From Eubacterium sp. (GTDB lineage: Bacteria; Bacillota; Clostridia; Peptostreptococcales; Anaerovoracaceae): DNA of 64,000 bases. The notes beneath the pieces are model-generated. The model was given only the letters and a program-made list of their open reading frames with translations. It did not search any database and was not told where the DNA came from. Positions 50,334 to 57,494 of the stretch are shown in pieces. Within the stretch, counting starts at the first letter, position 1; each line of letters opens with the position of its first letter. Position numbers and translations under genes: made by a program. The DNA is taken from positions 62,001 through 126,000 of the forward strand of contig JAETRU010000003.1 of assembly GCA_021769965.1 (NCBI GenBank), given 5' to 3'.

Positions 50334-50352
50334 GGGCGGGCGGCATAAAATG

Positions 50353-50394
50353 AAGACGGTGTAACGGTCATTCTGACCGCTGCACCGTCTTTTC
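50353..50394. terminator. Bidirectional terminator
   Basis: AAGACGGTG (50353-50361) pairs with CACCGTCTT (50383-50391), and inside it CGGTCA pairs with TGACCG. T and A runs flank it on both sides. It serves the dipeptidase gene and the convergent gene. Confidence 0.88.
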
Positions 50395-50863
50395 AGATTC
50401 GGGATTTCAGTTCCAGCAGACCTTCCCGCAGCTTTTTATACTGGCGGGCGGTGATGGATACAGGATAATAGACGTATTCTTTTCCGTCTTCCGTGGTGAA
50501 GACTACCCGGCCGCCCAGCAGACTGTCTCTTTCCGGATCTTCTACAGGACCGTCAGCGTTGGCAAGGCGGATCGCGGAAAGCTGTGAAAGCGGGAACTGG
50601 GGGTGTTTGCCGCCGACGCCGCTGGCATCGGCAAAAACCACCTGACCGGCTTCTACGTCCACACCGGCGGTAATGACAGAAACCAGGATCATCAGGCAGA
50701 GCAGAAAGATGATGACCGAGACGATCAGTGGGATCAGCCAGAGTTTGGAGCCGCCGCCAAGTTTCATGGACAGACTCAGGGAGAAGAGCAGGATGCTGAA
50801 GCATGTAAGGATACAGGCTGTCAGCATGCCCCGCTTATTGATAATAGAAAAATGTCCTTGCAT
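50393..50863 (-). CDS. Small membrane protein of unknown function
   Basis: A 156-residue protein with two membrane helices (about 13-33 and 42-66) and a cytosolic or surface domain of 85 residues with beta character (VVFTTEDGKEYVYYPVSI). It may be a PH-like or DUF domain; I do not recognise it. RBS GGAGGTACC on the minus strand. Divergent from the next small gene. Confidence 0.65.
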   Translation of the reverse strand: MQGHFSIINKRGMLTACILTCFSILLFSLSLSMKLGGGSKLWLIPLIVSVIIFLLCLMILVSVITAGVDVEAGQVVFADASGVGGKHPQFPLSQLSAIRLANADGPVEDPERDSLLGGRVVFTTEDGKEYVYYPVSITARQYKKLREGLLELKSRI

Positions 50864-50876
50864 ATGAGGTACCTCC

Positions 50877-50905
50877 TTGAATTATCGGGAATTTTCGTAT
50901 ATAAT
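50877..50905 (+). promoter_or_regulatory. Sigma-A promoter of the 62-residue gene
   Basis: TTGAAT (50877-50882) and TATAAT (50900-50905), spacer 17, 35 bases before the start codon. Confidence 0.75.
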
Positions 50906-50940
50906 GAATGCCAGTATACGGGCAGAAAGGAGAATCCAAT

Positions 50941-51129
50941 ATGATAATTAAAATCATTGGTCTTATCGTCATTGCAGCGTCTTTCGTCTTCGTTCTCAAG
51001 TCTCCGGACAAGAGCATGATGGACAGGCTGCTGGAGAGGAAGAGAACCAAAGTTTCTCAGGCTATGGAGAAACTTGAAGAGACAGAAGAAACGGAGAAAG
51101 CTGGCGATCCTGATTCTCCTGAAAAATAA
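50941..51129 (+). CDS. Small single-pass membrane protein
   Basis: A 62-residue protein with one N-terminal membrane helix (about 3-20, IIKIIGLIVIAASFVFVL) and a charged Glu/Lys-rich cytosolic tail. It has a clear RBS (AAGGAGAAT), its own promoter and a terminator, so it is probably expressed. I do not recognise a family. Confidence 0.65.
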   Translation: MIIKIIGLIVIAASFVFVLKSPDKSMMDRLLERKRTKVSQAMEKLEETEETEKAGDPDSPEK

Positions 51130-51159
51130 TATGATCTGCAGAGTATCCTGTGGTTTTTC

Positions 51160-51200
51160 AGCCCGGTCTGTTGTCTTGGACAATGCAGGCGGGCTTTTTT
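51160..51200 (+). terminator. Terminator of the 62-residue gene
   Basis: AGCCCG (51160-51165) and CGGGCT (51190-51195) close a hairpin whose inner part also pairs, followed by six T. Confidence 0.75.
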
Positions 51201-51807
51201 AATGATTCTGAAACAGTACGATGATGACGGTCAGCGGTGTTGACAGGCTCATGAAACAGACGACTGCCAGCAGGCCGTAGGCAATGGTCACGAACCGCCA
51301 CTTCTTTGTATAGCCCGGCAGTACCCGGAATTTCTTGATGACTGCCATGTCGCCCCGCGCTTTGAGATATTTGTAAAAGTTATTGACCGGTACGGCGTCT
51401 ATAATGCCGTCACGGAAAAAAGGCAGGAAAAAGACCGGCTGCGCGGTTTTAGGATCGACGTCGGCATCCGCATAAAATTTAATGCCGAAGGTATCCAGAA
51501 CGGCCAGCCTGGCGTCGGTAAAGACCAGCTTTTTTTCCCGGCGCAGCAGACTGTTGCGATAGATCAGCTGCTGGTCGTCGTAAAGACTGTAGCAGAAGGT
51601 ATGCCCCCGCAGCAGAGCGATCAGAAAAGCAAAGATGACCACGTACATCAGAATGGTAAGGGGAATATTGGTGTTTTCATAGAATTTATCCACCTTGAAG
51701 ATGATGATCTCAGTCATGATAAGCAGCCGGAAGAGAGCCCGCAGCATGAGGGTGATGATAAAGGCCTGCTTGGCTATGTTAGTATAGTGATATGGTATTT
51801 TTTTCAT
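51199..51807 (-). CDS. Membrane protein of unknown function
   Basis: A 202-residue protein. Hydrophobic segments lie at about 13-36, 48-66 and 178-198; the middle (70-170) is hydrophilic and may be a PH-like fold (RNSLLRREKKLVFTDARLAV). No family recognised. AAGGAGATC precedes ATG 51807 on the minus strand. Confidence 0.6.
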   Translation of the reverse strand: MKKIPYHYTNIAKQAFIITLMLRALFRLLIMTEIIIFKVDKFYENTNIPLTILMYVVIFAFLIALLRGHTFCYSLYDDQQLIYRNSLLRREKKLVFTDARLAVLDTFGIKFYADADVDPKTAQPVFFLPFFRDGIIDAVPVNNFYKYLKARGDMAVIKKFRVLPGYTKKWRFVTIAYGLLAVVCFMSLSTPLTVIIVLFQNH

Positions 51808-52017
51808 AAAGATCTCCTTGGTTTTTATCTATCATATAGAACAAGCAAAAAACGTGCCCGAACGGAATCGGGAAAAAGCGGGCAGATAGAAGGAATTCTG
51901 CCACCTAAAAACGGATGAATCCTAAAAATGGGATTTGGCGTCCGGAAAAACGGAAAAACTCAGATCGAATTTAGAAAAATGTGGAATTACCGCGGCGGAT
52001 TCTGTAGAAATTTGATT
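51808..52017. other. Upstream region of the sigma-54 promoter
   Basis: Gene-free and AT-rich. TGCCCG (51855-51860) and CGGGCA (51879-51884) are inverted; GGAT and ATCC flank two bases near 51914; ACGGAA occurs repeatedly. Enhancer sites for the activator are expected here, 80-200 bases upstream of the promoter, but I cannot name one with confidence. Confidence 0.4.
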
Positions 52018-52032
52018 TGGCACAGAATTTGC
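52018..52032 (+). promoter_or_regulatory. Sigma-54 (-24/-12) promoter of the spmA-like operon
   Basis: TGGCAC (52018-52023), five bases, TTGC (52029-52032), preceded by T: a perfect match to the core consensus. The predicted start is near 52044, leaving a leader of about 160 bases. Confidence 0.9.
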
Positions 52033-52044
52033 GTTTGTCTAGTT

Positions 52045-52206
52045 TTGCGAAATGCTTGAAGGAGATCCCCGAAGACTGCCGGAAGAATAGTGGCAGATAA
52101 TTCCGGCGGCCGGATGGAGATGTTCTTTAAATTTATGTAATTATGTAAATCGCATCTCATAGCTGTTTATGCGTATGCGAAATAAATTCTAAGGAGGAAT
52201 TTTGTT
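52045..52206 (+). other. Leader of the spmA-like operon
   Basis: About 160 untranslated bases. CCGGAA and TTCCGG are inverted (near 52079 and 52102), and TCGCAT and ATGCGA are inverted further on. A 12-codon frame starts at ATG 52051 without an RBS. No known riboswitch was recognised. Confidence 0.45.
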
Positions 52207-52926
52207 ATGATGAATTATATCTGGGTAGCACTGGCTGTCATCGCGGTTATTGCCGGCGGCGTAACCGGAACGATGAACGATGTGCTGAATAATATCTTTG
52301 ATTTTGCAAATACCGCAGTCATGGATATCGCGCTTCCATTAACTGGTATTATGGCTTTCTTCTGCGGACTGATGAAGGTCATGGAGCAGGCAGGCCTCTG
52401 CGAAAAGCTGGGCAAAGCCATTTCTCCGGCTATGCGTCTGCTGTTTCCTGACGTTCCCGCGGATCATCCTGCCAACTCTGCCATGGCACTGTACTTCGCG
52501 GCGAACATTCTGGGTATCGGAAACGCGGCAACTCCGTTTGGTCTGAAGGCTATGCAGGAACTGCAGACTTTAAACCCGACCAAAGGCATTGCGACTAACG
52601 CGCAGTGCATGCTGATGGCTATCTCCACTACATCCATTACTTTGATTCCTGTAACTGCCATTGGTCTTCGTGCTGCTGTACAGACTGAAGGCGCTGCTGA
52701 GATCATCGCGCCGGTTATTATCGCGACGACGATCTCTACTGTTACCGGTGTTGCTTTCACTATATTATTCCAGAGAGTGAAGAGATGGAAATGGGAGAAC
52801 GTTATCGAGAAGGAGATCGCGGCAGGCACTCTGGAGATCAACGAAGATTATGTAGGTAACGATCCGATCGTTCTGCCGGAAGGCTACAAATCAGTTTACG
52901 CTGATGATAAGAAAGTATCTTGGTAA
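52207..52926 (+). CDS. Nucleoside-recognition/gate domain membrane protein, SpmA-like (YjiH-like)
   Basis: A 239-residue membrane protein of the SpmA/nucleoside-recognition (gate) family. Hydrophobic segments lie near 5-22, 40-57, 94-112, 130-150 and 160-185. NAATPFGLKAMQEL is the family signature. In Bacillus SpmA and SpmB affect spore dehydration; in other bacteria gate pairs such as YjiG/YjiH lie beside a dipeptidase and may be carriers. The sigma-54 promoter and neighbouring peptidase favour the carrier role. AAGGAGGAAT precedes ATG 52207 (a second ATG follows). Confidence 0.82.
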   Translation: MMNYIWVALAVIAVIAGGVTGTMNDVLNNIFDFANTAVMDIALPLTGIMAFFCGLMKVMEQAGLCEKLGKAISPAMRLLFPDVPADHPANSAMALYFAANILGIGNAATPFGLKAMQELQTLNPTKGIATNAQCMLMAISTTSITLIPVTAIGLRAAVQTEGAAEIIAPVIIATTISTVTGVAFTILFQRVKRWKWENVIEKEIAAGTLEINEDYVGNDPIVLPEGYKSVYADDKKVSW

Positions 52927-52938
52927 GGAGGGAAGAAC

Positions 52939-53472
52939 ATGACAGCAGTATTAGAAACAATATCTATATGGGCGATTCCTGTTGTAGTGGCAGCGGTTGT
53001 GCTGTACGCAATTATTAAAAAAGTACCTGTATATTCAGCATTTACAGAAGGTGCGAAGGATGGTTTTTCTACAGTAGTAATGATCATCCCGTATCTGGTA
53101 ACCATGCTTTGCTGTATCGGTATGTTCAGAGCATCTGGAGCTATGGACTGGCTGTGTGATTTACTGTCTCCGCTGACGAACCTGATCAATATGCCGTCCG
53201 AGGTGCTTCCGATGGGTATCATGAGATCCTTCTCAGGCGGCGGCGCTGAAGGTATGATGGCTGAGCTTCTGGATACATACGGCACGCAGTCACAGATCGG
53301 ACGTATTGCTTCCGTAGCGCTGGGCTCCACAGAAACCACTTTCTATGTTGTAGCCGTTTACTTCGGTTCTGTAGGTGTCAGCAACACCAGACATTCTATC
53401 GCGGCAGGTCTGCTGGGCGACCTGGCATCTCTGATCGCGGCAACTGTTATCGTAAACGTAATGTGGTTCTAA
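52939..53472 (+). CDS. Nucleoside-recognition/gate domain membrane protein, SpmB-like
   Basis: A 177-residue partner of the SpmA-like protein, 12 bases downstream. It has the SpmB pattern with KVPVYSAFTEGAKDG near 27, RSFSGGGAEGMM near 98 and STETTFYVVAVYFGSVG near 134. Four to five membrane segments. The pair probably forms one transporter or channel. AAGGAGGGAAG precedes ATG 52939. Confidence 0.84.
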   Translation: MTAVLETISIWAIPVVVAAVVLYAIIKKVPVYSAFTEGAKDGFSTVVMIIPYLVTMLCCIGMFRASGAMDWLCDLLSPLTNLINMPSEVLPMGIMRSFSGGGAEGMMAELLDTYGTQSQIGRIASVALGSTETTFYVVAVYFGSVGVSNTRHSIAAGLLGDLASLIAATVIVNVMWF

Positions 53473-53476
53473 GCGC

Positions 53477-54397
53477 ATGAAATATCCGAAAAAATTAAAA
53501 GAGCATGGCTGCATCGGTCTGGTCTGCCCAAGCTCCTGTATAAGCAGCGAGCGGATCAGCGCGTGCAGGGATACGATAGAATCAATGGGATACAGCGTTA
53601 AGCTGGCTGACAATCTGGATATAAATTACGGCGGATATATGGCCGGAACCGGTCAGATCCGCGGAGAATGGATCAACAGAATGTTTGCCGATCCTGAGGT
53701 GGACGCGATCTTCTGCGTTCGCGGCGGCGACGGCAGCAGCAGGATCATGGAATATCTGGATTATGAACTGATTCGAAACAATCCGAAGATCTTCGTAGGC
53801 TACAGCGATGTGACGAACCTGCATCTGGCACTGAATCAGAACTGCGGTCTGGTCACCTTCCATGGCCCGATGGTCTCATCTAATATGGCAGACGGCTTTG
53901 ATCCGGAGTCAGAGGCTTCTCTGTTTGAGGCGCTCAGCGCGGACGGGTCATATACGTATAAGAATCCGGAGGGCTTCCCTATCAAAGTACTGAAAGAGGG
54001 AAAAGCCAGCGGCAGGCTGACGGGAGGAAATCTATCTCTGCTTTCGGCCAGCATGGGTACGCCGTACGAGATGGATACAAAGGGCAGGATCCTCTTTATT
54101 GAAGAGGTCTGCGAGCCGATGAGCAAGATCGAGAAGTGGGCGTATCACCTTAGAAATGCCGGAAAGCTGAAGGATTGCAGCGGAATTCTGCTTGGACAAT
54201 TTACAAAGGTTGACAACGCAGATTGTCCGGAGTATGATGTAATAAAGTGTTTAACTGATATTTTTGAAGGATTTGATATTCCTGTACTTTATAATATTCA
54301 GTCGGGTCATGGATCACCGATGATGACCCTGCCGATGGGCGCGGTGTGCAATATCGATACTGCGTCCCAGACGATAATCTTTGATACAGAAAGATAA
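53477..54397 (+). CDS. LD-carboxypeptidase, S66 family (LdcA/MccF-like)
   Basis: A 306-residue serine peptidase of family S66. The nucleophile Ser lies in GYSDVTNLHLAL (near 110), the catalytic Glu in LFIEEVCE near 213 and His in GHGSPMMTLP near 277. LdcA removes the terminal D-Ala from muropeptide tetrapeptides in the cytosol; MccF relatives cut other amides. No signal peptide. It starts four bases after the SpmB-like gene, so it belongs to the sigma-54 operon, and ends at a strong terminator. Confidence 0.92.
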   Translation: MKYPKKLKEHGCIGLVCPSSCISSERISACRDTIESMGYSVKLADNLDINYGGYMAGTGQIRGEWINRMFADPEVDAIFCVRGGDGSSRIMEYLDYELIRNNPKIFVGYSDVTNLHLALNQNCGLVTFHGPMVSSNMADGFDPESEASLFEALSADGSYTYKNPEGFPIKVLKEGKASGRLTGGNLSLLSASMGTPYEMDTKGRILFIEEVCEPMSKIEKWAYHLRNAGKLKDCSGILLGQFTKVDNADCPEYDVIKCLTDIFEGFDIPVLYNIQSGHGSPMMTLPMGAVCNIDTASQTIIFDTER

Positions 54398-54403
54398 AAA
54401 GCC

Positions 54404-54437
54404 GGGGCGGCAGAGCAGAATACCTGCCGCCCCATTT
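54404..54437 (+). terminator. Terminator of the spmA-like operon
   Basis: GGGGCGGCAG (54404-54413) pairs perfectly with CTGCCGCCCC (54424-54433), followed by ATTT. Confidence 0.85.
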
Positions 54438-54453
54438 AAAGAAGAAAATTAAG

Positions 54454-54478
54454 CCTGCATGCAGGATCAAAATATAAT
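54454..54478 (+). promoter_or_regulatory. lysA promoter region with 12-bp palindrome
   Basis: CCTGCATGCAGG (54454-54465) lies just ahead of TATAAT (54473-54478). The -35 region is poor, so an activator or repressor at the palindrome is possible. Confidence 0.5.
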
Positions 54479-54504
54479 GAATTAAAGAATTGAGGACATT
54501 GAAC

Positions 54505-55785
54505 ATGGAAAAAGAAGTTAAGGACAACCGGCTGTACTGGGACGGATGCGATACTGTTCAGCTGGCAGAGAAGTATGGCACACCGCTCTTTGTCTATTCA
54601 GAGGGAGAGCTTATCGGCCGCTTTGATGAGCTGCGGCGGGATTTTGTCGAGAAATATGAGAATACCCGCGTGGCCTACGCGGCTAAGGCCTTCTTCCCGC
54701 TTGCTATGGCGAAGCTGGTGGAAGACTGCGGCATGTGTGTCGACGTGGTTTCCGGCGGAGAACTCTATACGGCGGTCAAAGCGGGTTTTCCCGCAGAGCG
54801 CATCGAGTTCAACGGCAATAATAAAAGCAGGGAGGAACTGGAACTGGCGGTGGAATACGGTATCGGCCGCATCATCATCGACAGCCTGCAGGAACTGGCA
54901 CTGATCGAGGATGTCTGCAGGGAAAAGGGCAGGACCATGAAGGTCCTATTCCGGATCACACCGGGCGTTAAGAGCAGTACCCACGACTACATTGTAACGG
55001 GTAAGAAGGATTCAAAATTCGGTATTCCGCTGGATGACGACGTGATCCTTCCTCAGCTGAAAGCTGCCATAGAGTCGGAGTATGTTGAACTGTACGGCCT
55101 TCATTTTCATGTAGGTTCCCAGCTTCTGGACAACGTCTCCCATCTGCAGGCCCTTGATATTCTGCTGGATCTTGTCACGAAGGTCAGAGATCAGCTGGGC
55201 TATGAGATGAAGGAACTGAATCTGGGCGGAGGTTTTGGCGTAACTTATGTAGATGAAAAACGGCCGCCGTACAGTTACTTCCTGGATCCGATGATGGAGA
55301 AGATCGAGGGCTATTACAGCCAGAAGGGCCTGCCGAGACCTAACGTGGTCATCGAACCGGGACGGAGCGTAGCCGCTGAGGCGGGCATCACCCTCTACAC
55401 GGTAGGCAGCATCAAAGAGATCAAAGGCGTTCGCAAATATGTCTCTGTAGACGGCGGCATGACAGACAATATCAGGCCCGCGCTGTATCAGGCCGAGTAT
55501 ACAGGCGTGCTGGCAAACAGAGCGCAGGAGGCAGCAAACGACGTAGTTACCATATGCGGTAAATGCTGTGAATCGGGAGATATTCTGATCAGAGATCTGT
55601 CTGTGCCAAAGCCTGCGGCCGGAGATGTTTTCGCGATCTATTCCACAGGAGCGTATGGTTACAGCATGGCCAGCAATTATAATAAAAACACGATTCCGGC
55701 TGTGGTGTTCGTACGGGACGGAAAGGATCGTCTGGTAGTCAGACGCCAGACTTATGATGATATGATAGCCAATGAGATCATATAA
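54505..55785 (+). CDS. lysA: Diaminopimelate decarboxylase
   Basis: LysA decarboxylates meso-diaminopimelate to L-lysine with PLP. The 426-residue product has the PLP lysine Lys61 in VAYAAKAFF, HFHVGSQ near 206, LGGGFGVTY near 240 and EPGRSVAAEAG near 287. The catalytic cysteine region is CGKCCESGD near 353. ATG 54505 follows TTGAGGAC. It follows the S66 peptidase gene but has its own TATAAT and a terminator before it. Confidence 0.96.
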   Translation: MEKEVKDNRLYWDGCDTVQLAEKYGTPLFVYSEGELIGRFDELRRDFVEKYENTRVAYAAKAFFPLAMAKLVEDCGMCVDVVSGGELYTAVKAGFPAERIEFNGNNKSREELELAVEYGIGRIIIDSLQELALIEDVCREKGRTMKVLFRITPGVKSSTHDYIVTGKKDSKFGIPLDDDVILPQLKAAIESEYVELYGLHFHVGSQLLDNVSHLQALDILLDLVTKVRDQLGYEMKELNLGGGFGVTYVDEKRPPYSYFLDPMMEKIEGYYSQKGLPRPNVVIEPGRSVAAEAGITLYTVGSIKEIKGVRKYVSVDGGMTDNIRPALYQAEYTGVLANRAQEAANDVVTICGKCCESGDILIRDLSVPKPAAGDVFAIYSTGAYGYSMASNYNKNTIPAVVFVRDGKDRLVVRRQTYDDMIANEII

Positions 55786-55804
55786 TGAGAAATATATCAA
55801 GCAG

Positions 55805-55834
55805 AAGCACAACCGTTTTCAGGCTGTGCTTTTG
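55805..55834 (+). terminator. Terminator after lysA
   Basis: AAGCACA (55805-55811) pairs with TGTGCTT (55825-55831); the inner stem has one mismatch; TTT follows. Confidence 0.65.
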
Positions 55835-55861
55835 GCGTGTTATGAGTAAGGAGAGAAATAA

Positions 55862-56257
55862 ATGGCCGGATTTGAACGAAATGAAAATACCCTTTACAGC
55901 ATACCTCTGCGTTTTGCCGAACTGAAGATGAAACGCTGTCCTCTCTGCGGTGAGGAGAAGCCTGAGTGGCTGGTCAAAGAGGAATGGAAGATTTTAGGAA
56001 AAATATATCATTTTATGTGCCCTCAGTGCCGCAGTGTCCTGAAAGTCAGCCAGAACGATGTGACCGGGCTGTCCTTTACCACGGCGACTATGGCAGGGCA
56101 GCTGAAGAAATATAAGGGCAAGGACAACAAGAAGGTCTATGTTACCGTGGAAAAGATCGGTCTGCAGGCGCGGACGCCGGAAAATCTCAGGCTGGAAGGC
56201 GCGGAGGCGTCACTGGAGGAACTGTGGGAAGCTTTTGACAACTGCAGGAAGGAGTGA
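55862..56257 (+). CDS. Zinc-ribbon protein of unknown function
   Basis: A 131-residue protein. Cysteines in CPLCGEE (near 26) and CPQCRS (near 53) form a four-cysteine zinc ribbon; the rest is mixed helix and strand with no motif I recognise. It overlaps dapF by four bases if dapF is read from GTG 56254, and ends just before the dapF ATG, so the two are coupled. Role in lysine or wall synthesis is unproved. AAGGAGAG precedes ATG 55862. Confidence 0.7.
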   Translation: MAGFERNENTLYSIPLRFAELKMKRCPLCGEEKPEWLVKEEWKILGKIYHFMCPQCRSVLKVSQNDVTGLSFTTATMAGQLKKYKGKDNKKVYVTVEKIGLQARTPENLRLEGAEASLEELWEAFDNCRKE

Positions 56258-56262
56258 TCGGC

Positions 56263-57087
56263 ATGCATTTTACAAAAATGCAGGGAGCGGGCAATGACTT
56301 TATTATTATCAGCGACTGGGACGGAGAAATCTGCGAGACGTCGATGAAAACTCTGGCAGAAACCCTTTGCCAGAGGCGTATATCCGCAGGGGCAGACGGA
56401 ATGATGTTTGTCAGAAAGCCTCAGGCAGGCGGGGATTTTCGGATGGAGTTCTTTAACTCAGACGGCAGCCGGGGCGAGATGTGCGGCAACGGCGCCAGAT
56501 GTATTGCCAAATATGGTTTTGAAAAGGGGCTGGCCGGGGAGAAAATGGTCATCGAGACCACTGCGGGACCTGTACATGCCTGGAGACTTTCGGCGGATGA
56601 GTACAAAGTCCGTCTGAACGACGTGACGAAGCTGGAACTGTCGGTGAGGTTAGAGGCCTGCGGGAAGACCTGGGACTGCGCTTACGTGGAGCTGGGCAGC
56701 CCGGGCCTGCCTCATCTGGTCGTGGAATATCCGGGTCTCCGGTCTGCTGATGAAAAGCAGCTGCGGAAGCTGGGGGCCGCTCTTCGCGGCGCGCCGTGTC
56801 TGTCAAAGGGCGCCAACGTCAACTTCTATGAGATGACCGGACCGGACACCCTCTGGGAGAGGACTTATGAACGGGGCGTGGAGGGTTTTACCTTTGCCTG
56901 CGGAACGGGTACAGGAGCTGTAGCGGCGGTTCTGACGGAGAAAGGCGTAGTCAGCGGATCGCACACAGCGATATCCATGACCGGCGGCGTATTATACGTG
57001 GATACCGTGAGGACGGCGGGCCGGATCAGCGATCTTTTTCTTAGCGGCCCGGCGGTCATGGTGTATGAGGGAGAAACAGCTTTATAA
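56263..57087 (+). CDS. dapF: Diaminopimelate epimerase
   Basis: DapF interconverts LL- and meso-diaminopimelate, for peptidoglycan and lysine. The 274-residue product has the two catalytic cysteines in MCGNGARC (Cys74) and FACGTGTGA (near 213), and begins MHFTKMQGAGNDF, a strong family start. ATG 56263 is preceded by AAGGAGTGATC; a GTG at 56254 is possible but would overlap the RBS. Follows lysA and the zinc-ribbon gene. Confidence 0.95.
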   Translation: MHFTKMQGAGNDFIIISDWDGEICETSMKTLAETLCQRRISAGADGMMFVRKPQAGGDFRMEFFNSDGSRGEMCGNGARCIAKYGFEKGLAGEKMVIETTAGPVHAWRLSADEYKVRLNDVTKLELSVRLEACGKTWDCAYVELGSPGLPHLVVEYPGLRSADEKQLRKLGAALRGAPCLSKGANVNFYEMTGPDTLWERTYERGVEGFTFACGTGTGAVAAVLTEKGVVSGSHTAISMTGGVLYVDTVRTAGRISDLFLSGPAVMVYEGETAL

Positions 57088-57106
57088 TTTTTAAAAAGGA
57101 AGAAAA

Positions 57107-57140
57107 GGCGGAAGTGCAATGATGACTTCCGCCGGTTTTT
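57107..57140 (+). terminator. Terminator of dapF
   Basis: GGCGGAAGT (57107-57115) pairs perfectly with ACTTCCGCC (57125-57133), followed by GGTTTTT. Confidence 0.88.
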
Positions 57141-57292
57141 CTTTTGCGCGGGCAAAAGAAAAGAACGGTCAGGCCGTTCTGCAATAAAGTGATATTGGGT
57201 CATGGTGGACATCTTCAGACGGAAACAGAAATGGAGATTTCAATTTACTTATATTTTATGGTATCACATTTCCGTCCGGTGCTGCCCATATA

Positions 57293-57347
57293 AAAAGGCG
57301 AGAGGAGTAACGCACATAGTCTTGCGTTTAGATCCATCTCGCCTTTT
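57293..57347. repeat. Nested inverted repeat
   Basis: AAAAGGCGAGA (57293-57303) pairs perfectly with TCTCGCCTTTT (57337-57347); inside, AACGCA (57309-57314) pairs with TGCGTT (57323-57328). It resembles a bidirectional terminator with a structured loop, or a small MITE-like element, far from any gene end. Confidence 0.75.
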
Positions 57348-57417
57348 ACTATATCAGTATACCACAGTTTCACGGAGGAGTGCCAGTACATATTGAGAGT
57401 TGAGATAAATTTGCTGA

Positions 57418-57471
57418 TTTTGATCGAGTTTGATTAAATATAATTGACTTTGACTGAATTTGTGCTATACT
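57418..57471 (+). promoter_or_regulatory. DeoR gene promoter with repeated TTTGA motif
   Basis: TTGACT (57444-57449) and TATACT (57466-57471), spacer 16, about 25 bases before ATG. TTTGATC, TTTGATT and TTTGACT occur at 57419, 57429 and 57449, about one and two helical turns apart, a likely operator array for the encoded DeoR protein. Confidence 0.65.
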
Positions 57472-57494
57472 ATAGTCAAGTAGGAGGAAAAGAA

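Larger units (their letters stand above)
57088..57417. other. Gene-free region between dapF and the DeoR gene
   Basis: About 330 bases. It holds the dapF terminator (below) and a nested inverted repeat. A 64-codon frame at 57202-57396 lacks an RBS and runs through the inverted repeat; I do not call it a gene. Confidence 0.6.

Noticed and set aside
52051..52089. 12-codon upstream frame (MLEGDPRRLPEE) in the spmA leader
   Set aside because: No ribosome-binding site before it; likely chance.
57202..57396. 64-codon frame after dapF
   Set aside because: No RBS, crosses the nested inverted repeat, and the composition looks non-coding.
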